64,000 bases of DNA, taken from NCBI GenBank assembly GCA_002077065.1, contig NAJO01000025.1, positions 62,001 to 126,000 of the forward strand. Direction: 5' to 3'. Made by a program: the position numbers and the translations under genes. Shown one piece after another: positions 46,814-59,573 of this stretch. Position 1 is the stretch's first letter. The number at the start of each line of letters is the position of its first letter. Under the pieces are notes generated by a model. It saw only the letters and a program-made list of their open reading frames with translations. It was not told the origin of the DNA and did not search any database. The DNA is from Cryoendolithus antarcticus (lineage: Eukaryota; Ascomycota; Dothideomycetes; Cladosporiales; Cladosporiaceae).

Positions 46814-47561
46814 ATCTCCGTGCTTCTCGTGCGGGAGTGGATGCGATCGTAGACTACAGCCTGCCAACGGCGACTGGAGTTGTCTTGCAGGACGGTGTAG
46901 TCAGACAATGCTGGGTCATATAGCTTCAAGGAGGGCCATGCTGCTTGTCTCTTCGCCAGATGAAGTTCTCGATTGGGACACGCACTGAGAGCACGATGTC
47001 TATCACGGAAAGAGTGTAGTGGGAGTACCTTACCATCACGCTCACATGCCAACTTTGTCCAACACGCCCTTCGCCGTGACGTGCATAGTGGAGTACAGAC
47101 TATGCATGCAGATTTAGCGAACAGACTTTCACGTATGACGCTTCTCAAGCTTGAGCTTCAACCTTCTTCTCGACTACCGACCTTAGCTATCCACTCCCAG
47201 ACATGCATAAGCTCATAGCCTCCATCGCGTTCGGCAAAGCTTCGGCAGGAGGTGTTTTCGTATGACGAAGCGAGAGACCGAGTTTCGTTCGAATGGAACC
47301 GCACGACGTAAGCGCCAGGACGTCTAGATGGCTTACCTTATCTTCGACCTTGGTCGAGCGAGGCGTTAGGATTATGACCCAGAAAATGCCGCTTTACAAC
47401 CGCACAGGTGGATCGACGTCTACATAAGAACAGCATCACCCCCGCCCTTTGCCATTACTGATAAGTGAATTGAACGGAAGGTCGTCTGCTTTCTCTCCCT
47501 CATTCCCATCTGCTGACTTCCGCCGCATTCGCATCATATCATCAACCGTCAGACCAATATC
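46814..47561. promoter_or_regulatory. Divergent intergenic region
   Basis: About 750 bases between the SIP3 start and the GFA-like gene. No gene or repeat was recognised. Both promoters must be here. Confidence 0.4.
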
Positions 47562-48200
47562 ATGAGTCGCATTCTCCTTCCCTCAGAAGGCGTGCAAGGC
47601 GGCCCTGATGCCAACAAGGCTACGGCGACATGCTTTTGCGGTGCCGTGCAGATACTTTTCGTAAGCTGAGATACCGTCCATTGAGCGAACGGCCTGAAGC
47701 TGACCTCATTGATAGCCAACAGAAAAGCCCGGCTTCGTGGACAGCTTCATCTGTAACTGTTCAGATTGTACGATATCCCCTCCAATCACTTTCCACGCCT
47801 CATCACTGATGTCTCCATAACAGGCCACAAGATCACAGCCTCCATGTTCGCCTCGAACTTCATCGTCAAGGAGAAGTACACGACTCATACCCGTGGTAAA
47901 GACAAGCTCACCAAGTATGCCCAATCAGCCACGATCGAAAGTGGCAACACGATGGAGAACCACTTTTGCTCCGTCTGTGGCACCCTGATGTATCGCATCT
48001 CTTCCGGCTACCCTGGTCTGCTGATCACGCGTATCGGCACAATTGATGACTTCAACTTGATGGAGACGAAGATCAAGCCGAGGCTGGAGCAGTATGTGAA
48101 GGATCGTGTGGCATGGTGTCCAGGAGCTGGTGAGGCGAAGGTACGAGGGTTTGAGGCGGCGGGGCCGTTGGGCCAGCCGTTCGAGCAAGAGTCATTGTGA
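47562..48200 (+). CDS. GFA-family (glutathione-dependent formaldehyde-activating-like) protein
   Basis: Three exons: 47562-47660, 47716-47767 and 47824-48200 (introns of 55 and 56 nt). The product is 175 residues. The joins rebuild the zinc-binding pattern of the family: ATCFCGAVQILF (CxC), FICNCSDCHKITASMFASNFIV (CxxC with following His) and NHFCSVCGTLMYRIS (CxxC). GFA-like proteins are beta-tent folds related to S-hydroxymethylglutathione synthase, and most fungal copies have unknown substrates. All metal-binding Cys are present. The first start and both splices are supported by continuity of the motif spacing. Confidence 0.85.
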
Positions 48201-48697
48201 GTGCGCGTGTCACACACAGAGTTGCTGGACTCGACTCGGCTCAAGTTTGAGACATATAGTGCCCAGTCAGGAGAGTCGATGTTAAACGAATGAGTTCTCA
48301 GCGGCGAAGACTACATGACGACTGAAGAGTGCGCTTTGGACGATGCTGAGCCTCGGGCGATCTTGCTTAAGACGGCCTTTATCGCAAGCAGGAGCAATTT
48401 AGTCGTAGATCCGTGGCTGATAAGAACATTGTCGTCAGCGTCGCTGCGGCGTCTTGATGGCCTCAACGCATTACAGAAGTCTGGTCCAGCATGGGGTAAG
48501 ATACGTCGTGACGCATTATCCCCGCTGCGTTTTGAGCTCTGAGTTTGGCACGATGAAGTTCCTCGTAATTAGCGCTGGACGAGCGGAGACTACAAGGTGT
48601 CGTGTGCTAGCGAATGGCTGACCGGCTTCATCCTAACGCCAATCGGCTGACAGCACAACGCGGCAATCGGTACACGCAGAGCAGTAATTGATTATGA
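48201..48697. other. Convergent intergenic region
   Basis: About 500 bases between the GFA-like gene and the end of the HET relic. No supported gene. Confidence 0.4.
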
Positions 48698-50815
48698 TTA
48701 TATCAGAGTGTTCCGAGTTCTCTCGACTTGTAACAGGCGGTCAAGCATGTCTCCACGGACGCCATTCACATGCCCTTTCGTGAAATCCAGTCGGCGGTAG
48801 GAGTCTGCCTCTCCAGGTACTTGCCGTATGCACATAGCATGTAGTATAGTATGCTCGCTGTGGCCATGGCTTACTGCAAGGATAAGCGAAAGGACTTCAG
48901 TTCCAGCGTCAGCAGCACTGAACTCGTAAGCGTCCATGTGCAAGCGAACGTCCAAGTCAAGCCCATGAAGTCTCATCCACCATAGGTGCCGACTACCCTC
49001 TGATATCAGAACAAGAGTGCTAGCGTGCACGATACCTTCGAGGGTAATGAACATTTAGCCACCTCTGATCTGAGCGTACGGATCCTCCAGAGATAAGAGT
49101 GGTGTGCATGCTACTAGGGTAATCATAGAGATCCATTCCCCTGGTGCCGGCTCACGACCCAGAGGCCGTTCCGCCCATTCAGACCATCAATGATATGACT
49201 GGAATTGTTCTTCGTTGAATGAGAAGTGAATGCGTCCGAAAGCATTCAATGGCGTCCAGCTTGGTGTGAACATCGTGCCAATGCCTCTTGCAGATGCACC
49301 CACTCGAATGGACTGTGTCTCCCAAGCCAGCCCATGTCCAATGTCATGCGACCACAGACCGGCGAGGTATCTTGTTCGAGCGTGTTCGGCGAGTCTCCAT
49401 CCGAACAGCTTCGCAACGCCAGCGAGTGCTACAAGTCGGTCCTTGTAGTAAGTCAAATCGCGCTCTGTATACTCCTCAAGCGTAGCGTACCATCACTCCT
49501 CCAGATCGACTAAGCTCGAGGCTCGTAGCAAGTCTTTAGGCACGTATGGTGCGCGAGTATCCGATTTGCTGGGGTGGGCTTGAGTCCACTTACGATCGTG
49601 GACCCGCACGCCTTCAAGGCAGCGCATACCTGTCTAGGATTCGTAGAATTGAAGAACACGCGCGGAGAGCAGGTACTCTTGCAAAGCCCATCCTCGCGTT
49701 TGGAGAGAACTCCTGGACGGATACAAGCTGTTGCGGGACTCTGGCCCTCGGATCTGGATTTCGACGGGATGGCCGCCTTGATCTGGGGATAGAAGTATCT
49801 ATTCTGTGTGGCCTGTCACATAGCCCGTTGCCGTCGAGTGTAGGGATACATCGAGACCGTCCTCGGCGGCTATGGTGACGACAGCATTCCCATGTACACC
49901 TGTCATCCGTCTACACTCACGGGCCCAATCGGCCTCATCACCTTGAATGATACACAGTAAATCAATCCAGAGATAGTCATAGCCCAGCTTGCGAGTGATC
50001 GCAATCGCATCGTGAAAGGTGGGCCCCAGGAGGGACCACGGTATACGTTGCAAATGGCTTTTGTAGTTCAATTGCGTGGTGCACAGAGGTTGCTGAGATT
50101 CCCATCTATGCGACAACGTCACATACGGAGCATTGACACCATAGCCTGACACCAGAAGGACGACCTCCCCGCCTGAGCTGACATCTATCACGCGTGTGGG
50201 GAAGCGGCCGAATCCTGAAGCGAGCGTCGACTTGCACGCAGCATGTGTGTTTACAAATCCGTGAATCCACTCGCGCCACGATCTGGCTTGAGAAGCTTGG
50301 TCTGCAATTAATCCGCCTACTTGAGCTCCATGAACTGACGCATCAGCAGCCATCGTGAAAGTGCTCATACGAAGGCCATCAATTAGTACCACAGCGCAGC
50401 AAGCAGTTGCAGCGAGAGCGTAGCGAGGAAGGAAGCCGTCATAAGCGAACTTGATTCTGACGCCTTCTGATCGACCGACGCCGCTAATTGCACCGAATGC
50501 GTGACAGAAGGCGTCCTGATCAGCAAGTCCCTCCTGGACGATGACTCGCCCACCGGTAGCGCTGTCTGCAGCATTGCCTTTCAGGATCGTCTCGTCGGCA
50601 GAATTCGACTTTGCATCCGCCTGTGACAAACCCCATTGAAGCACGTTGGACAGCTGGCAGCCCTCCAGAGCGGCACGTCGCAAGGCGGCGCCTGAAGCGT
50701 GATGTCGGGTTTCTTCGCCGTACCAGACACTTTGGTCAGAGTCCTGTCCTCAGATGGGAATGAGTGCCAACTGTTCAGCTAAGTTGAGGCCAGTGCAAAC
50801 TTCGCAGAGCGGCAT
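48698..50815 (-). pseudogene. Decayed heterokaryon-incompatibility (HET) domain gene
   Basis: HET proteins trigger non-self recognition and cell death after hyphal fusion. The ATG at 50815 opens MPLCEVCTGLNLAEQLALIPI, then TGA at 50752-50750 (a CGA-to-TGA change is likely). The frame continues to a good HET core: YVTLSHRWESQQPL, FHDAIAITRKLGYDYLWIDLLCIIQ, DWARECRRMTGVHGNAVVTIAAEDG. It stops at TAG 49801-49799. Further on, the expected SKR-GWALQEYLLSARVLQFYES appears, but with a one-base frame break near 49691-49697 and a TAG at 49636-49634. It resumes with YYKDRLVALAGVAKLFG...RYLAGLWSHDIG (49456-49187) and a C-terminal piece (49054-48698). Several independent lesions make a functional product very unlikely. 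Confidence 0.82.
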
Positions 50816-51376
50816 TGCTGGGTGTGATAAGACTTAAGCATCACTGAGGTGCTTGCTCACGACCCTCCGCTAGAATATTCACCGTGGCTTCTCTACTACA
50901 CGTGTAGGTCGCGAGAGAGCATCCGCCGACTTGCATGCCTTGTGCTACCCGCAGCTCAGCACAACCCCCGGGCCTGCAATGAAGCCGCATGATCGCGATC
51001 AGCGCCATATGCACAAATCTGTAAGCGACCTCGTCCGCAAGAGTTCGAATGCTCCGCAAAGACGACGATCCTATGATGATAGAGGACCTGATGGGCCATG
51101 ATTCTGAACATTGCGTTCATCAAATCAACAGGTAGGACATCTGGGTATTGCTTAGTCACAGAGTCGGGGCGAAGAAACTCCCGCCTCCGACTCTTGGACT
51201 CCCGTTGGACTCCCGTTTCGATACATCCCGTCATCGAAAGAGGCGTAACTCGAGTACACGCACATGACCTTTCCTTGGCCAACTTCAAACATACTGCGCA
51301 GTTGCATATCTCCGCCACTCGTGCATGGTAGCACGCATTATATGCACCTGGTAGCGATCGAGCTGCAGCGACCACA
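50816..51376. promoter_or_regulatory. Upstream region of the m-AAA protease gene
   Basis: 560 bases between the HET relic and the protease. A direct duplication of GGACTCCCGTT occurs near 51197-51221. No gene was recognised. Confidence 0.4.
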
Positions 51377-54127
51377 ATGACTTCCATCCTCCGCCGCCCG
51401 CAGCAACTCTCACGCTCATCACGGCAAGTGGTAGAGGCGGCACGATTATCACAGACACTCTCCAAGCGCCCTGCATCATTACCTAGACCGCTCTACGCAC
51501 ACGCGCGAAGCCGGCAATATGCAACGCAACCTAGCAATAATGGCGAGAACAAGCAGGGCCAGCCGGCAAAGGGTATGGAGCATCTCTACGGCAAGAGCAC
51601 GCCCATGTCGAATAGTCCTACACCCGATGGCGAGCAAAAAAAGCCGGAGGGCAAGGACGAGCTGTTCCCTGGGCGCAGTAAGCTGTCAGTGCAGGAGATG
51701 AAGAAGCTAGACGAGATCTTCGACACGGTCAAAAAGGGCATGCCTGGATCGATGGGCGCGGAGATCGACAAAGCGCTGGACGGCATCAAGAAGAACGGCA
51801 TACCGACAGAGCTGCGAGAGCTGGTGGAGGAGACTGGACGAGAAGGCATGAGCCCAGCTCGAGCGGCGAAGTTGTGGAGACTCACCACACAGATGGCACG
51901 ACAGAGCGTGGAGGAGAGGATGAAGGACGAGTCATCACAGCAGGCGAAGCAGACCACGGCTGAAGAGCCGGGCGCAGGGAATAAGCAGAAGGACGGCAAG
52001 AAGAAGAAGGACGAGAACGTGCTGTTCAGCTTCAGCACCGCCAACTTCGACCTTTCGCAATTCCTCATTAGTGGCTTCGTCGCATACCTGCTCTACAGAC
52101 TGTTTGTGCCCACGGAGAATAGCCGGGAGATCACATGGCAGGAGTTCCGCAACACCTTCCTCGACAAAGGTCTTGTAGAGAAGCTGGTCGTCATCAACCA
52201 GAACCGCGTCCGAGTACATCTTCACCGCGAGAATGTGGCGAGCATGTACCCCGACTCCCCCGCATCACAGCCCGGCTTCTTCTACTACTTCTCCATCGGC
52301 TCGGTCGAGGCCTTCGAGCGCCGCTGCGAGGAAGCACAGAACGAGCTAGGAGTGCCAGGATCGGAGAAGCTACCAATCTCCTATCGCGAGGAGGGAAGCT
52401 GGGCCAACATCGCGCTCAGCTTCGGTCCCACGCTTCTCTTCATCGGTGCCATCTTCTACATGAGCCGAAGAGCAGGCGCTGGTGGCGGAGGTGGCGGGCC
52501 AGGCGGCATTTTCGGCATGGGCAAGTCTCGAGCCAAGAAGTTCAACGTTGAAGAGGGCATCAAAGTCAAATTTGCAGATGTTGCTGGCATGGACGAAGCC
52601 AAGACCGAGATCATGGAGTTTGTGCAATTCCTCAAGCAGCCTGAGATCTTCACCAAGCTTGGCGCGAAGATTCCTAGAGGTGCGATCTTGAGCGGACCAC
52701 CTGGTACTGGTAAGACGTTACTCGCAAAAGCCACGGCTGGCGAGTCTGGTGTGCCATTCTTCAGCGTGTCGGGATCTGAGTTCGTGGAGATGTTCGTCGG
52801 TGTCGGTCCTTCCCGCGTGCGAGACCTTTTCGCCAATGCACGAAAGTCGACACCATGCATCATCTTCATTGATGAGATCGATGCTATTGGAAAGGCAAGA
52901 GCGAAGCAGTCATTTGGAGGTGGCAATGACGAGCGCGAGAGTACGCTGAACCAGATTTTGACAGAGATGGACGGCTTCAACACCACGGACCAAGTCGTCG
53001 TACTCGCTGGCACGAATCGACCAGATGTCCTTGACAAAGCACTCATGCGACCAGGGCGCTTCGACAGACATATCACGATTGATGCACCCACAATGGAAGG
53101 TCGCAAGCAAATCTTCGGTGTACATTTGAAGAACATCACAACGTCTGAGGATCTTGAGTACGTCAAGGGCCGTCTCGCAGCCCTGACTCCCGGCTTCAGC
53201 GGAGCAGACATTGCCAACGTCACGAACGAAGGTGCTCTCATCGCTGCACGAGGCAAGGCGGACTCTGTCGCCATGACGCACTTCGAGCAGGCTATTGAGC
53301 GTGTCATCGGTGGGCTAGAAAAGAAGACCATGGTCCTCTCGCCCGACGAGAAGAAGACCGTAGCATACCACGAAGCCGGGCACGCGATCTGCGGCTGGTA
53401 CTTCAAGTACGCTGACCCGCTGCTCAAGGTCTCCATTATTCCTAGAGGTCAGGGAGCGCTCGGATATGCACAGTACCTCCCCTCAGGAGGCGCAGACGCA
53501 TATCTTATGAACGTGCTCCAGCTCATGGATCGTATGGCAATGACTCTAGGCGGCCGCGTGAGCGAGGAGCTTCACTTCCCCAGCGTCACATCAGGTGCTA
53601 GCGACGACTTCAACAAGGTCACACGACTCGCCACAGCCATGGTAACACGCTGGGGCATGTCCGAGAAGATCGGCTACATCTACTACCCCAACTCCGGCGA
53701 ATCGCAGGAGACACAATTCCAAAAGCCTTTCTCTGAGGAGACAGCACGGAATATCGACGTGGAAGTGCGACGGATCGTCGACGAGGCCTACAAGCAGTGC
53801 AAGGACTTGCTAACGGAGAAGAAGGCTGAAGTTGGGAAAGTTGCTGAGGAGCTGCTGGAGAAGGAGGTGCTGGATCGGAATGATATGATCCGGATTCTCG
53901 GGCCGAGACCTTTCGAGGACAAGGGCGAGTTCCAGAAGTACTTTGGTGGTGGGCTTGGTGGCAAGGAGGGGCCAATTGAGGTGCCGAATCCGGGTGGGAT
54001 CGGTGACAGCATACCTGGCGGCACTGGTGGTGTTGGAGGTGGTGGGAGCGGGCCTGAGTTGCCTGGCTCGCTTGGCGGTGGAGCGAGCCCGGCGGGTGTG
54101 ATATCGAAGCAGACAGAGGTGCGATGA
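51377..54127 (+). CDS. Mitochondrial m-AAA protease subunit (Afg3/Yta12)
   Basis: A single exon of 916 codons. An Arg/Ser-rich N-terminus ([19 protein letters not shown]) is the mitochondrial presequence. Two membrane segments flank an intermembrane domain: [16 protein letters not shown] (about 225-240) and [21 protein letters not shown] (about 340-360). The AAA module follows, with Walker A GPPGTGKT (440-447), Walker [10 protein letters not shown] and [22 protein letters not shown]. The metalloprotease site is HEAGH (665-669). The tail is Gly-rich. m-AAA proteases degrade misfolded inner-membrane proteins and mature Mrpl32. Afg3 and Yta12 are paralogues, and I cannot separate them by eye here. 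All catalytic motifs are intact. Confidence 0.95.
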   Translation: MTSILRRPQQLSRSSRQVVEAARLSQTLSKRPASLPRPLYAHARSRQYATQPSNNGENKQGQPAKGMEHLYGKSTPMSNSPTPDGEQKKPEGKDELFPGRSKLSVQEMKKLDEIFDTVKKGMPGSMGAEIDKALDGIKKNGIPTELRELVEETGREGMSPARAAKLWRLTTQMARQSVEERMKDESSQQAKQTTAEEPGAGNKQKDGKKKKDENVLFSFSTANFDLSQFLISGFVAYLLYRLFVPTENSREITWQEFRNTFLDKGLVEKLVVINQNRVRVHLHRENVASMYPDSPASQPGFFYYFSIGSVEAFERRCEEAQNELGVPGSEKLPISYREEGSWANIALSFGPTLLFIGAIFYMSRRAGAGGGGGGPGGIFGMGKSRAKKFNVEEGIKVKFADVAGMDEAKTEIMEFVQFLKQPEIFTKLGAKIPRGAILSGPPGTGKTLLAKATAGESGVPFFSVSGSEFVEMFVGVGPSRVRDLFANARKSTPCIIFIDEIDAIGKARAKQSFGGGNDERESTLNQILTEMDGFNTTDQVVVLAGTNRPDVLDKALMRPGRFDRHITIDAPTMEGRKQIFGVHLKNITTSEDLEYVKGRLAALTPGFSGADIANVTNEGALIAARGKADSVAMTHFEQAIERVIGGLEKKTMVLSPDEKKTVAYHEAGHAICGWYFKYADPLLKVSIIPRGQGALGYAQYLPSGGADAYLMNVLQLMDRMAMTLGGRVSEELHFPSVTSGASDDFNKVTRLATAMVTRWGMSEKIGYIYYPNSGESQETQFQKPFSEETARNIDVEVRRIVDEAYKQCKDLLTEKKAEVGKVAEELLEKEVLDRNDMIRILGPRPFEDKGEFQKYFGGGLGGKEGPIEVPNPGGIGDSIPGGTGGVGGGGSGPELPGSLGGGASPAGVISKQTEVR

Positions 54128-54882
54128 GATGGATGAGCGCAGGAAGGTGAGAGAAACGGGGTCAGGTTCGCATTGCGAAGGCGTTCAAGGCGTGAGACTG
54201 AAAGAGCGGGAGGAAGGCATGTACAGTGACACGGGTGTCGTATATTGCTGCTACTGTGCTTTGTTACCGATATATCAGATATACTCCACTACACATCATC
54301 AGCATCACAAAATTCAAGCATCAACACCCCTCTTCCTCTTCCATCTAGCGATGCCGTGAAGGTCATCACAAAGCGTCTGGAGGTGTTTCGGATGTTCTCG
54401 GCGCACGGAATTTTCGGCTCCGGGGCTTGGTATCGCACCTGCCGAAGCGAAGATCGCGTCTGGTAAGCGCGTTGTTGACTGTCGTCACTGCGACTTGCAT
54501 GCGACGGACTCGACTTGTTCACACATGTACACTATAACACGCTTCTTCTGCCGAGTGTATGAGAAGAGGTGTATTACTGGAGGCGCAGTGCGATCGTTTG
54601 GGTGATCACGAGTGGTCAGCGCGAGGAGGCCGATTGGGCCGTGACAGATAGACCTGGGCTTCACGAGCACACACGACGTCTGGACGATTGCTGGGAGGTA
54701 TTGATTGGCATATGCACCAGCAAGCTCGGCTGTAATCAGACTCTGGACGACGCACGGTACTGGAGGGAGACACTCGCTTGATATACCAACAACAACGCCA
54801 ATCGCGCAACTAGGGACGGCCGTCGCAGGCTTCACGACACACCCGTTGTACTGACGAACGACACAATCATCACACCACGACC
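54128..54882. other. Intergenic region, nothing recognised
   Basis: About 755 bases between two same-direction genes. It holds the protease 3' UTR and the forkhead-gene promoter. A TATATCAGATATA-like stretch near 54270 is AT-rich but far from the next start. Confidence 0.4.
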
Positions 54883-57612
54883 ATGCCTCCCTCAGCGCGC
54901 AAGGCCAAGACCCGCGCTCGCCGCACGGCAGCAGTAGCAGACGCTCCAGAACCCTCGGACGCCGAGACACCAGAGACCATCACCACGCCTTCACGAGCGT
55001 CACGCAAACGCGCCCGCGCCGCCGATCCTGTCCCTGCTCCTGCAGCCCGTAACACGCGCCGCAAGACCAAGGACACACGCGGAGTTGATCGTGAGGACAC
55101 AGAAGCCACCGAGGCGCAAGATGGTGGCAGTGACAACGACACCGAGCCTGCGCTGCCCGGGGAGCTGGAGATCATCGCCAGTCTAAGAGTCGCGGAAAGA
55201 CAGGTCAACGCCACCGAGGACTTCGCGAATGACTTACTAGAGGGCCAGGAGAATGTGCCTGGGTATGGCAAGATAGCAGGACGCGATTGGGCCTTCATCA
55301 TTAGGAAGGTGGAGGTCAATATCGGGCGGCCTGAGGCTCATGAGCGACTGCAAGCGGACGAGAATGTCGGTCATGGAGGTGCTGGGACGCCATCGCACAA
55401 GACTGTTGTTGACATCGATCTGGGACCCGATCGGCAGGTGAGCAGATCGCATGCGGTGATTGTGTACGATGCGGAGAATGCTTCATGGTTCATCATCGTC
55501 AATGGGAGGAATGGCTTGCGCGTCGACAATAACCTGCTAAAGAGAGGCATGAAGAGCTATTTGCGGAACGGCAGTGTTATTGAGATTGCCAATACGCAGA
55601 TGGCATTCATCACGACCGCTACTGAAGACAGTGACGGGCCGGTCTGGGATGCGACCATCATCAGACAGGCGCAGAAGAGTTCCGAGGAGGACGATGACGG
55701 CGCATTCGATGGGGATGGGAGAAGCCATGCACACCTCGTACCGCAGAGAGGGCAACTGTCGGGTACGAGTAGGCTGCCGGTAGAGTACAACACGCAGTCC
55801 TCGCAGCAGGGACAGCATCGTGCACATTCACACTCGAATCGCGCGGCTGCACTCATGAATGGAGGACCACTGCCACCAGGCACGCCTTTGAGGGGAGTCA
55901 ATGGACATGCGATCAAATCATCGCCGTCTGCCAGCTACGGTCGCGGCCACACGGCAGACTCGACAGAGTCGTCCATCGACTACTCGTCCAGCACAGCCAA
56001 GGATCTAAAGCCACCCCACTCCTACGCTCAGCTGATCGGCATGGCCATACTGTCAACCCACGAGCAACAAATGACTCTCAACAACATCTACAAATGGATC
56101 ATGGCCAACTACGCCTTCTATCGCTTCAATACTGGCGGCTGGCAGAACAGTATTAGACACAATCTCTCGCTCAACAAAGCTTTCACGAAGATTGCCCGCC
56201 GTACAGACGAGCCTGGCAAAGGCATGAAGTGGATGATTGCACCAGACGAGTTCGACACCTTTGTCAGCCAGGGGATGAAAGGGTGCCGGAGGCCTGTGGG
56301 GCATCAGATCGCTGCTGGGTTTGCCACGCAGTCTACGTTACCTTCGCCGTCTAGCTCCATGGCTGCACTGAGGCATCGGGCGCCTGGAAGTGGCAACGGC
56401 TTGAGACGTGCGGAGGCAGATGTGAGCCCGCCATTCATGCCATATCAGACTGCTTACCCTACCGTGGGTGTAAGGGAGGCTGCAACGCCAGATCGCGCAT
56501 CGCGTCAGAATTTCGACCCCTCCGCCTTCCCAGATGCACGTGTTGGTCTCGGCATCCATGAATCTCAACTCGACTCCGCGCAAGACGCAGCTGACTCTCT
56601 CGGCTTCCTGCGCTCAACGCCACGCAACGGACTGACAGCTGCCGCCAACGCCGCTGGCTCGCCTCCAGCCCTGTATGTCAATGACGAGGGCAGAGTTGGC
56701 GTTATGGACACACCCTTCCCTCTTCGCCCCACTGCTCGTTTTGCGCCACCCAGCACGTTAAGAAGGCCAAGCGACTTCATCCAATTCTCGTCTCCCGCAC
56801 CATTTTGGAAGATGGACGGGCTTGTGGGGAGTACGCCGTGGAAGCCTTACGACTTGAGTCCGTTGAAGACGCCGTTTCCGCTTATGAAGCCGAAGACTGA
56901 GCCGCCTCAACATGACATTGCCAAGCCTGTACAGGAGGCGAACGGTGGCTCTGCCGCTGCACTGAATGCTACGCAGCCTGATCCGGAGGTTGAGGGGGAT
57001 ACGCAGCCGAATGGAAGGGCCGGTAGCCCGGTTATCCCGTCTTCCTCGCCTCCGAGAGTTCAGAGCACGGAGACTGGCTTTGGGTCCGAGAGTCCAAGTG
57101 CGTCGAGACCAGCTACGTCCGGCGGAAGCAAGGCGCTCGATCTACTTGCGGCAGCGGGTGTGGAGGCAGAAGCTAGTGCTGGCGCCGGGGCCGTACAGCC
57201 ACCGCAGCCACCAGCTGCCAGCTTCTCGGGCAGAACTGGCCAGCCGGAGCAGCCGACTGACCCGCGCTCAGCATCGCAACAAACGAACGGCAACGGCCAC
57301 CATATCGAGCAGCCTTACCACCTCCCTGCGCCGCCGATGCCGCATCATGGAAGTCAAAACGGGTACGCGCCTCCGGCTGCTATGATCTCACCGCAGGATG
57401 ATGAGGAAGAGGGGATTGATCTCGCGAAGTAAGTACACCTACTCTACTTGCTGTTGCTACGCTATGTGGAATGTACGCTAACGTCCAGCAGGGGTTTCCA
57501 ACCCATCGGCTCCTTCCACCAAGCCCAGCACAACCACTTCGCTGGCGTCAACGGATTGGGTAGCGCTATTGGTGTTGGTGGGCCGGTCATGGGAGGAGTG
57601 TTTGGGCGGTAG
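54883..57612 (+). CDS. Forkhead transcription factor with FHA domain (Fkh1/Fkh2-like)
   Basis: Exon 1 is 54883-57428, the intron is 57429-57491 (GTAAGT...CAGCAG, 63 nt) and exon 2 is 57492-57612. The product is 888 residues. An FHA domain lies at about 130-245 (DWAFIIRKVEVNIGRP, RQVSRSHAVIVYD, VNGRNGLRVDN). The forkhead domain is at about 375-465 (KPPHSYAQLIGMAI, NNIYKWIMANYAFYR, GGWQNSIRHNLSLNKAF). FHA domains read phosphothreonine, and this pair of domains marks the yeast Fkh1/Fkh2 group of cell-cycle regulators. Without the last exon the frame ends at a stop inside the intron. The join gives a conserved-looking tail, LAKGFQPIGSFHQAQHNHF. Confidence 0.92.
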
Positions 57613-58496
57613 ACTTGCCATATCGCGGCTCAGTAGGTCGGAGAAGGGGTGTTGGAGATGAATCAAGACGATAGGACTTGGCACGCGCCGCAGGGATTTG
57701 GCACACGCCGCAGGAGGATTTGCTGGTAGGGTTACGATGGCTTGGATGTTACTGATGGGGTATGTGCTTGGAGATGACTTGGGATGCTGGATGAAATGGA
57801 TGGCACTCGCTGAATGGGATGGAATACACATGGATCGAACACGCATGGGTACAGGTATGTATGTACAATGATTGGTCATCGCTTCCAGACATGACAGTCT
57901 CGGTCGATGACGATGCGCCAGCGCATCTCTCGCATCACGATGATTCGTCGCGCCTCGTCTACCGAAAGAAGCCTTTGCTCTCTGTCTTCTCCACGATCAG
58001 ATGGTGCGTATTGATCGGCTATATTTGTAGGCTCACTACTCTGGCATGAGATCGAAGTGCTTGTAACGTCCACGCGGCAGCATTTTTCGTCTCATGAAAG
58101 CCGAGAGAGCAGCCTTCTTGCGTCCACAGCGACGGAGCTGCGATCGTGCGCGCGCAGTGATGCGCTCTTCGAAATGCACCCGTGTGAAGGCATCTGCAGT
58201 GAAGCGCTCGAAGTGATGCGCTCGAAGTGATGCGCTCGAAGCCACTGGCCTCAATGATACCACTGTAATCATGTGTCTACAATGGTGAACCAGGGAGAAA
58301 CCTAATGCTAAGCGCTTTCGACGTCTAGTCGCCATATGGGTCATACGATCGACCCGCGAACCTTTGTCGTCGTTGATCAAACGATGTGTCGGGACTCAGT
58401 ATCGCGTGGCTGCTCGCGGCTGGTCTCCTTCCAGACAGGAGATGCGTCTGACTACTATGAGAAGATACCTCATCCCGCCGCCTCGATCCTGTGCCT
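57613..58496. other. Convergent intergenic region with two short tandem repeats
   Basis: About 880 bases without a supported gene between converging genes. It contains a near-duplicate TTGGCAC-CGCCGCAGG motif (57678-57714) and a 14-bp tandem repeat at 58204-58241. Confidence 0.4.
58204..58241. repeat. 14-bp tandem repeat, 2.7 copies
   Basis: The unit GCGCTCGAAGTGAT occurs at 58204-58217 and 58218-58231, with a partial third copy at 58232-58241. All copies are identical. A looser related copy (TGATGCGCTCTTCGAA) lies about 40 bases before. Confidence 0.9.
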
Positions 58497-59300
58497 TCAC
58501 AGCGTCGTCAATTTGATCGCAGCGACGTCCTTGTGCTTCTCGAACATCTCTCCTACCCTGTCGTGCAGCTCGCCTACCGTCAACCCTTTTGCATTGGTAG
58601 GTCGGATAATAGAATGCTCCAGCTCCGTCGTTCTCCCAACATAATCCTTGGTCTCGTCCCGCTCCTCCCAGATCACAGCTTCCATGCCAGGCATAGGCGG
58701 GATCGATAGCTGCATCTTCGGCAACAGCTTACCTTTCACTGAGGAGGCTCTGCGACAATATCGATGAACGTCATCTCGAGTGATGATCATCAGCGCACAG
58801 TACTTGTTCCCACTGGCTTCGAGACTGAGATGCCAGAAACGATATTGGTAAGACGGAAACGTCGTCTGGACAATCGGGTTTAGGGTCGGTGCATCCAGAG
58901 TTGCTCCAGTCGAAATTGCGCAGGACCAGCCGCGAGTACGAGAAGCAGCAGGACAGAGGAACAGAGCGCGTCGCAACTGCAGTGAGCTGGTCACGAGGGC
59001 GTTGAAAGTTGTGTTGACTCTTCGGAGGCTCAACAGTCGCTTGAGGATCGCTGCATTTTGATCTGTGCGTCGGGAGCGAGGGTCCTCGCGTTCACGAAGA
59101 GGGTGCAGATCGTCCAGCAGACAAAGGAGGATGTGTTCCAGCAGCTCTGGCGTTCGTAGTACTTGAATCGAGCTGACAATGGACATCTCGGCGTTTGGAA
59201 TGGTTGCCGCTACAGTACTGCGACAGCCGCCATACTGCATAAAGATCGGTCCATCGCACCGAATGCTACAGACCTGGCAATCACGAGACCGGCTCGACAC
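58497..59300 (-). CDS. F-box-like fungal protein
   Basis: A single frame of 267 codons. From about residue 39 it reads SIVSSIQVLRTPELLEHILLCLLDDLHPL, then ILKRLLSLRRVNTTFNALVTSSLQLRRALFLCP. This is the usual layout of an F-box-like helix bundle followed by the 'SxxLRRALFL' segment seen in many fungal F-box proteins. NPIVQTTFP and a C-terminal domain follow. F-box proteins recruit substrates to SCF ubiquitin ligases, but the substrate is unknown. The Met at residue 39 (59186) is an equally likely start, because the first 38 residues look unrelated and Cys-rich. Confidence 0.7.
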   Translation of the reverse strand: MSSRSRDCQVCSIRCDGPIFMQYGGCRSTVAATIPNAEMSIVSSIQVLRTPELLEHILLCLLDDLHPLREREDPRSRRTDQNAAILKRLLSLRRVNTTFNALVTSSLQLRRALFLCPAASRTRGWSCAISTGATLDAPTLNPIVQTTFPSYQYRFWHLSLEASGNKYCALMIITRDDVHRYCRRASSVKGKLLPKMQLSIPPMPGMEAVIWEERDETKDYVGRTTELEHSIIRPTNAKGLTVGELHDRVGEMFEKHKDVAAIKLTTL

Positions 59301-59573
59301 TGAATACCAATGCCTTTCCCACAGCTAGGCTTGTCTCATGCATCGTTTGAAGTGCAGCCATCACAAACGAGCGCCAAGGGCGGGAATTTCCGCACCTATA
59401 GTACTTGCCGGATCGGGCTCGAGCTTGAGACAAGGTGGAGCTGCTATCAGCAACGGCACGTGCTCATATCACACGACTAATACTCGGATCTTCTGCTGTC
59501 TATCGTTGCTGGCAGCGACACGATGCGATAACGAGACTCAAGGCAGACAGACTGGAAGAGCACCGCACTCAGC

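Noticed and set aside
52456..53436. 326-codon antisense frame opposite the AAA module of the protease
   Set aside because: The plus strand carries Walker and HEAGH motifs over the same bases. The antisense product is a composition artefact.
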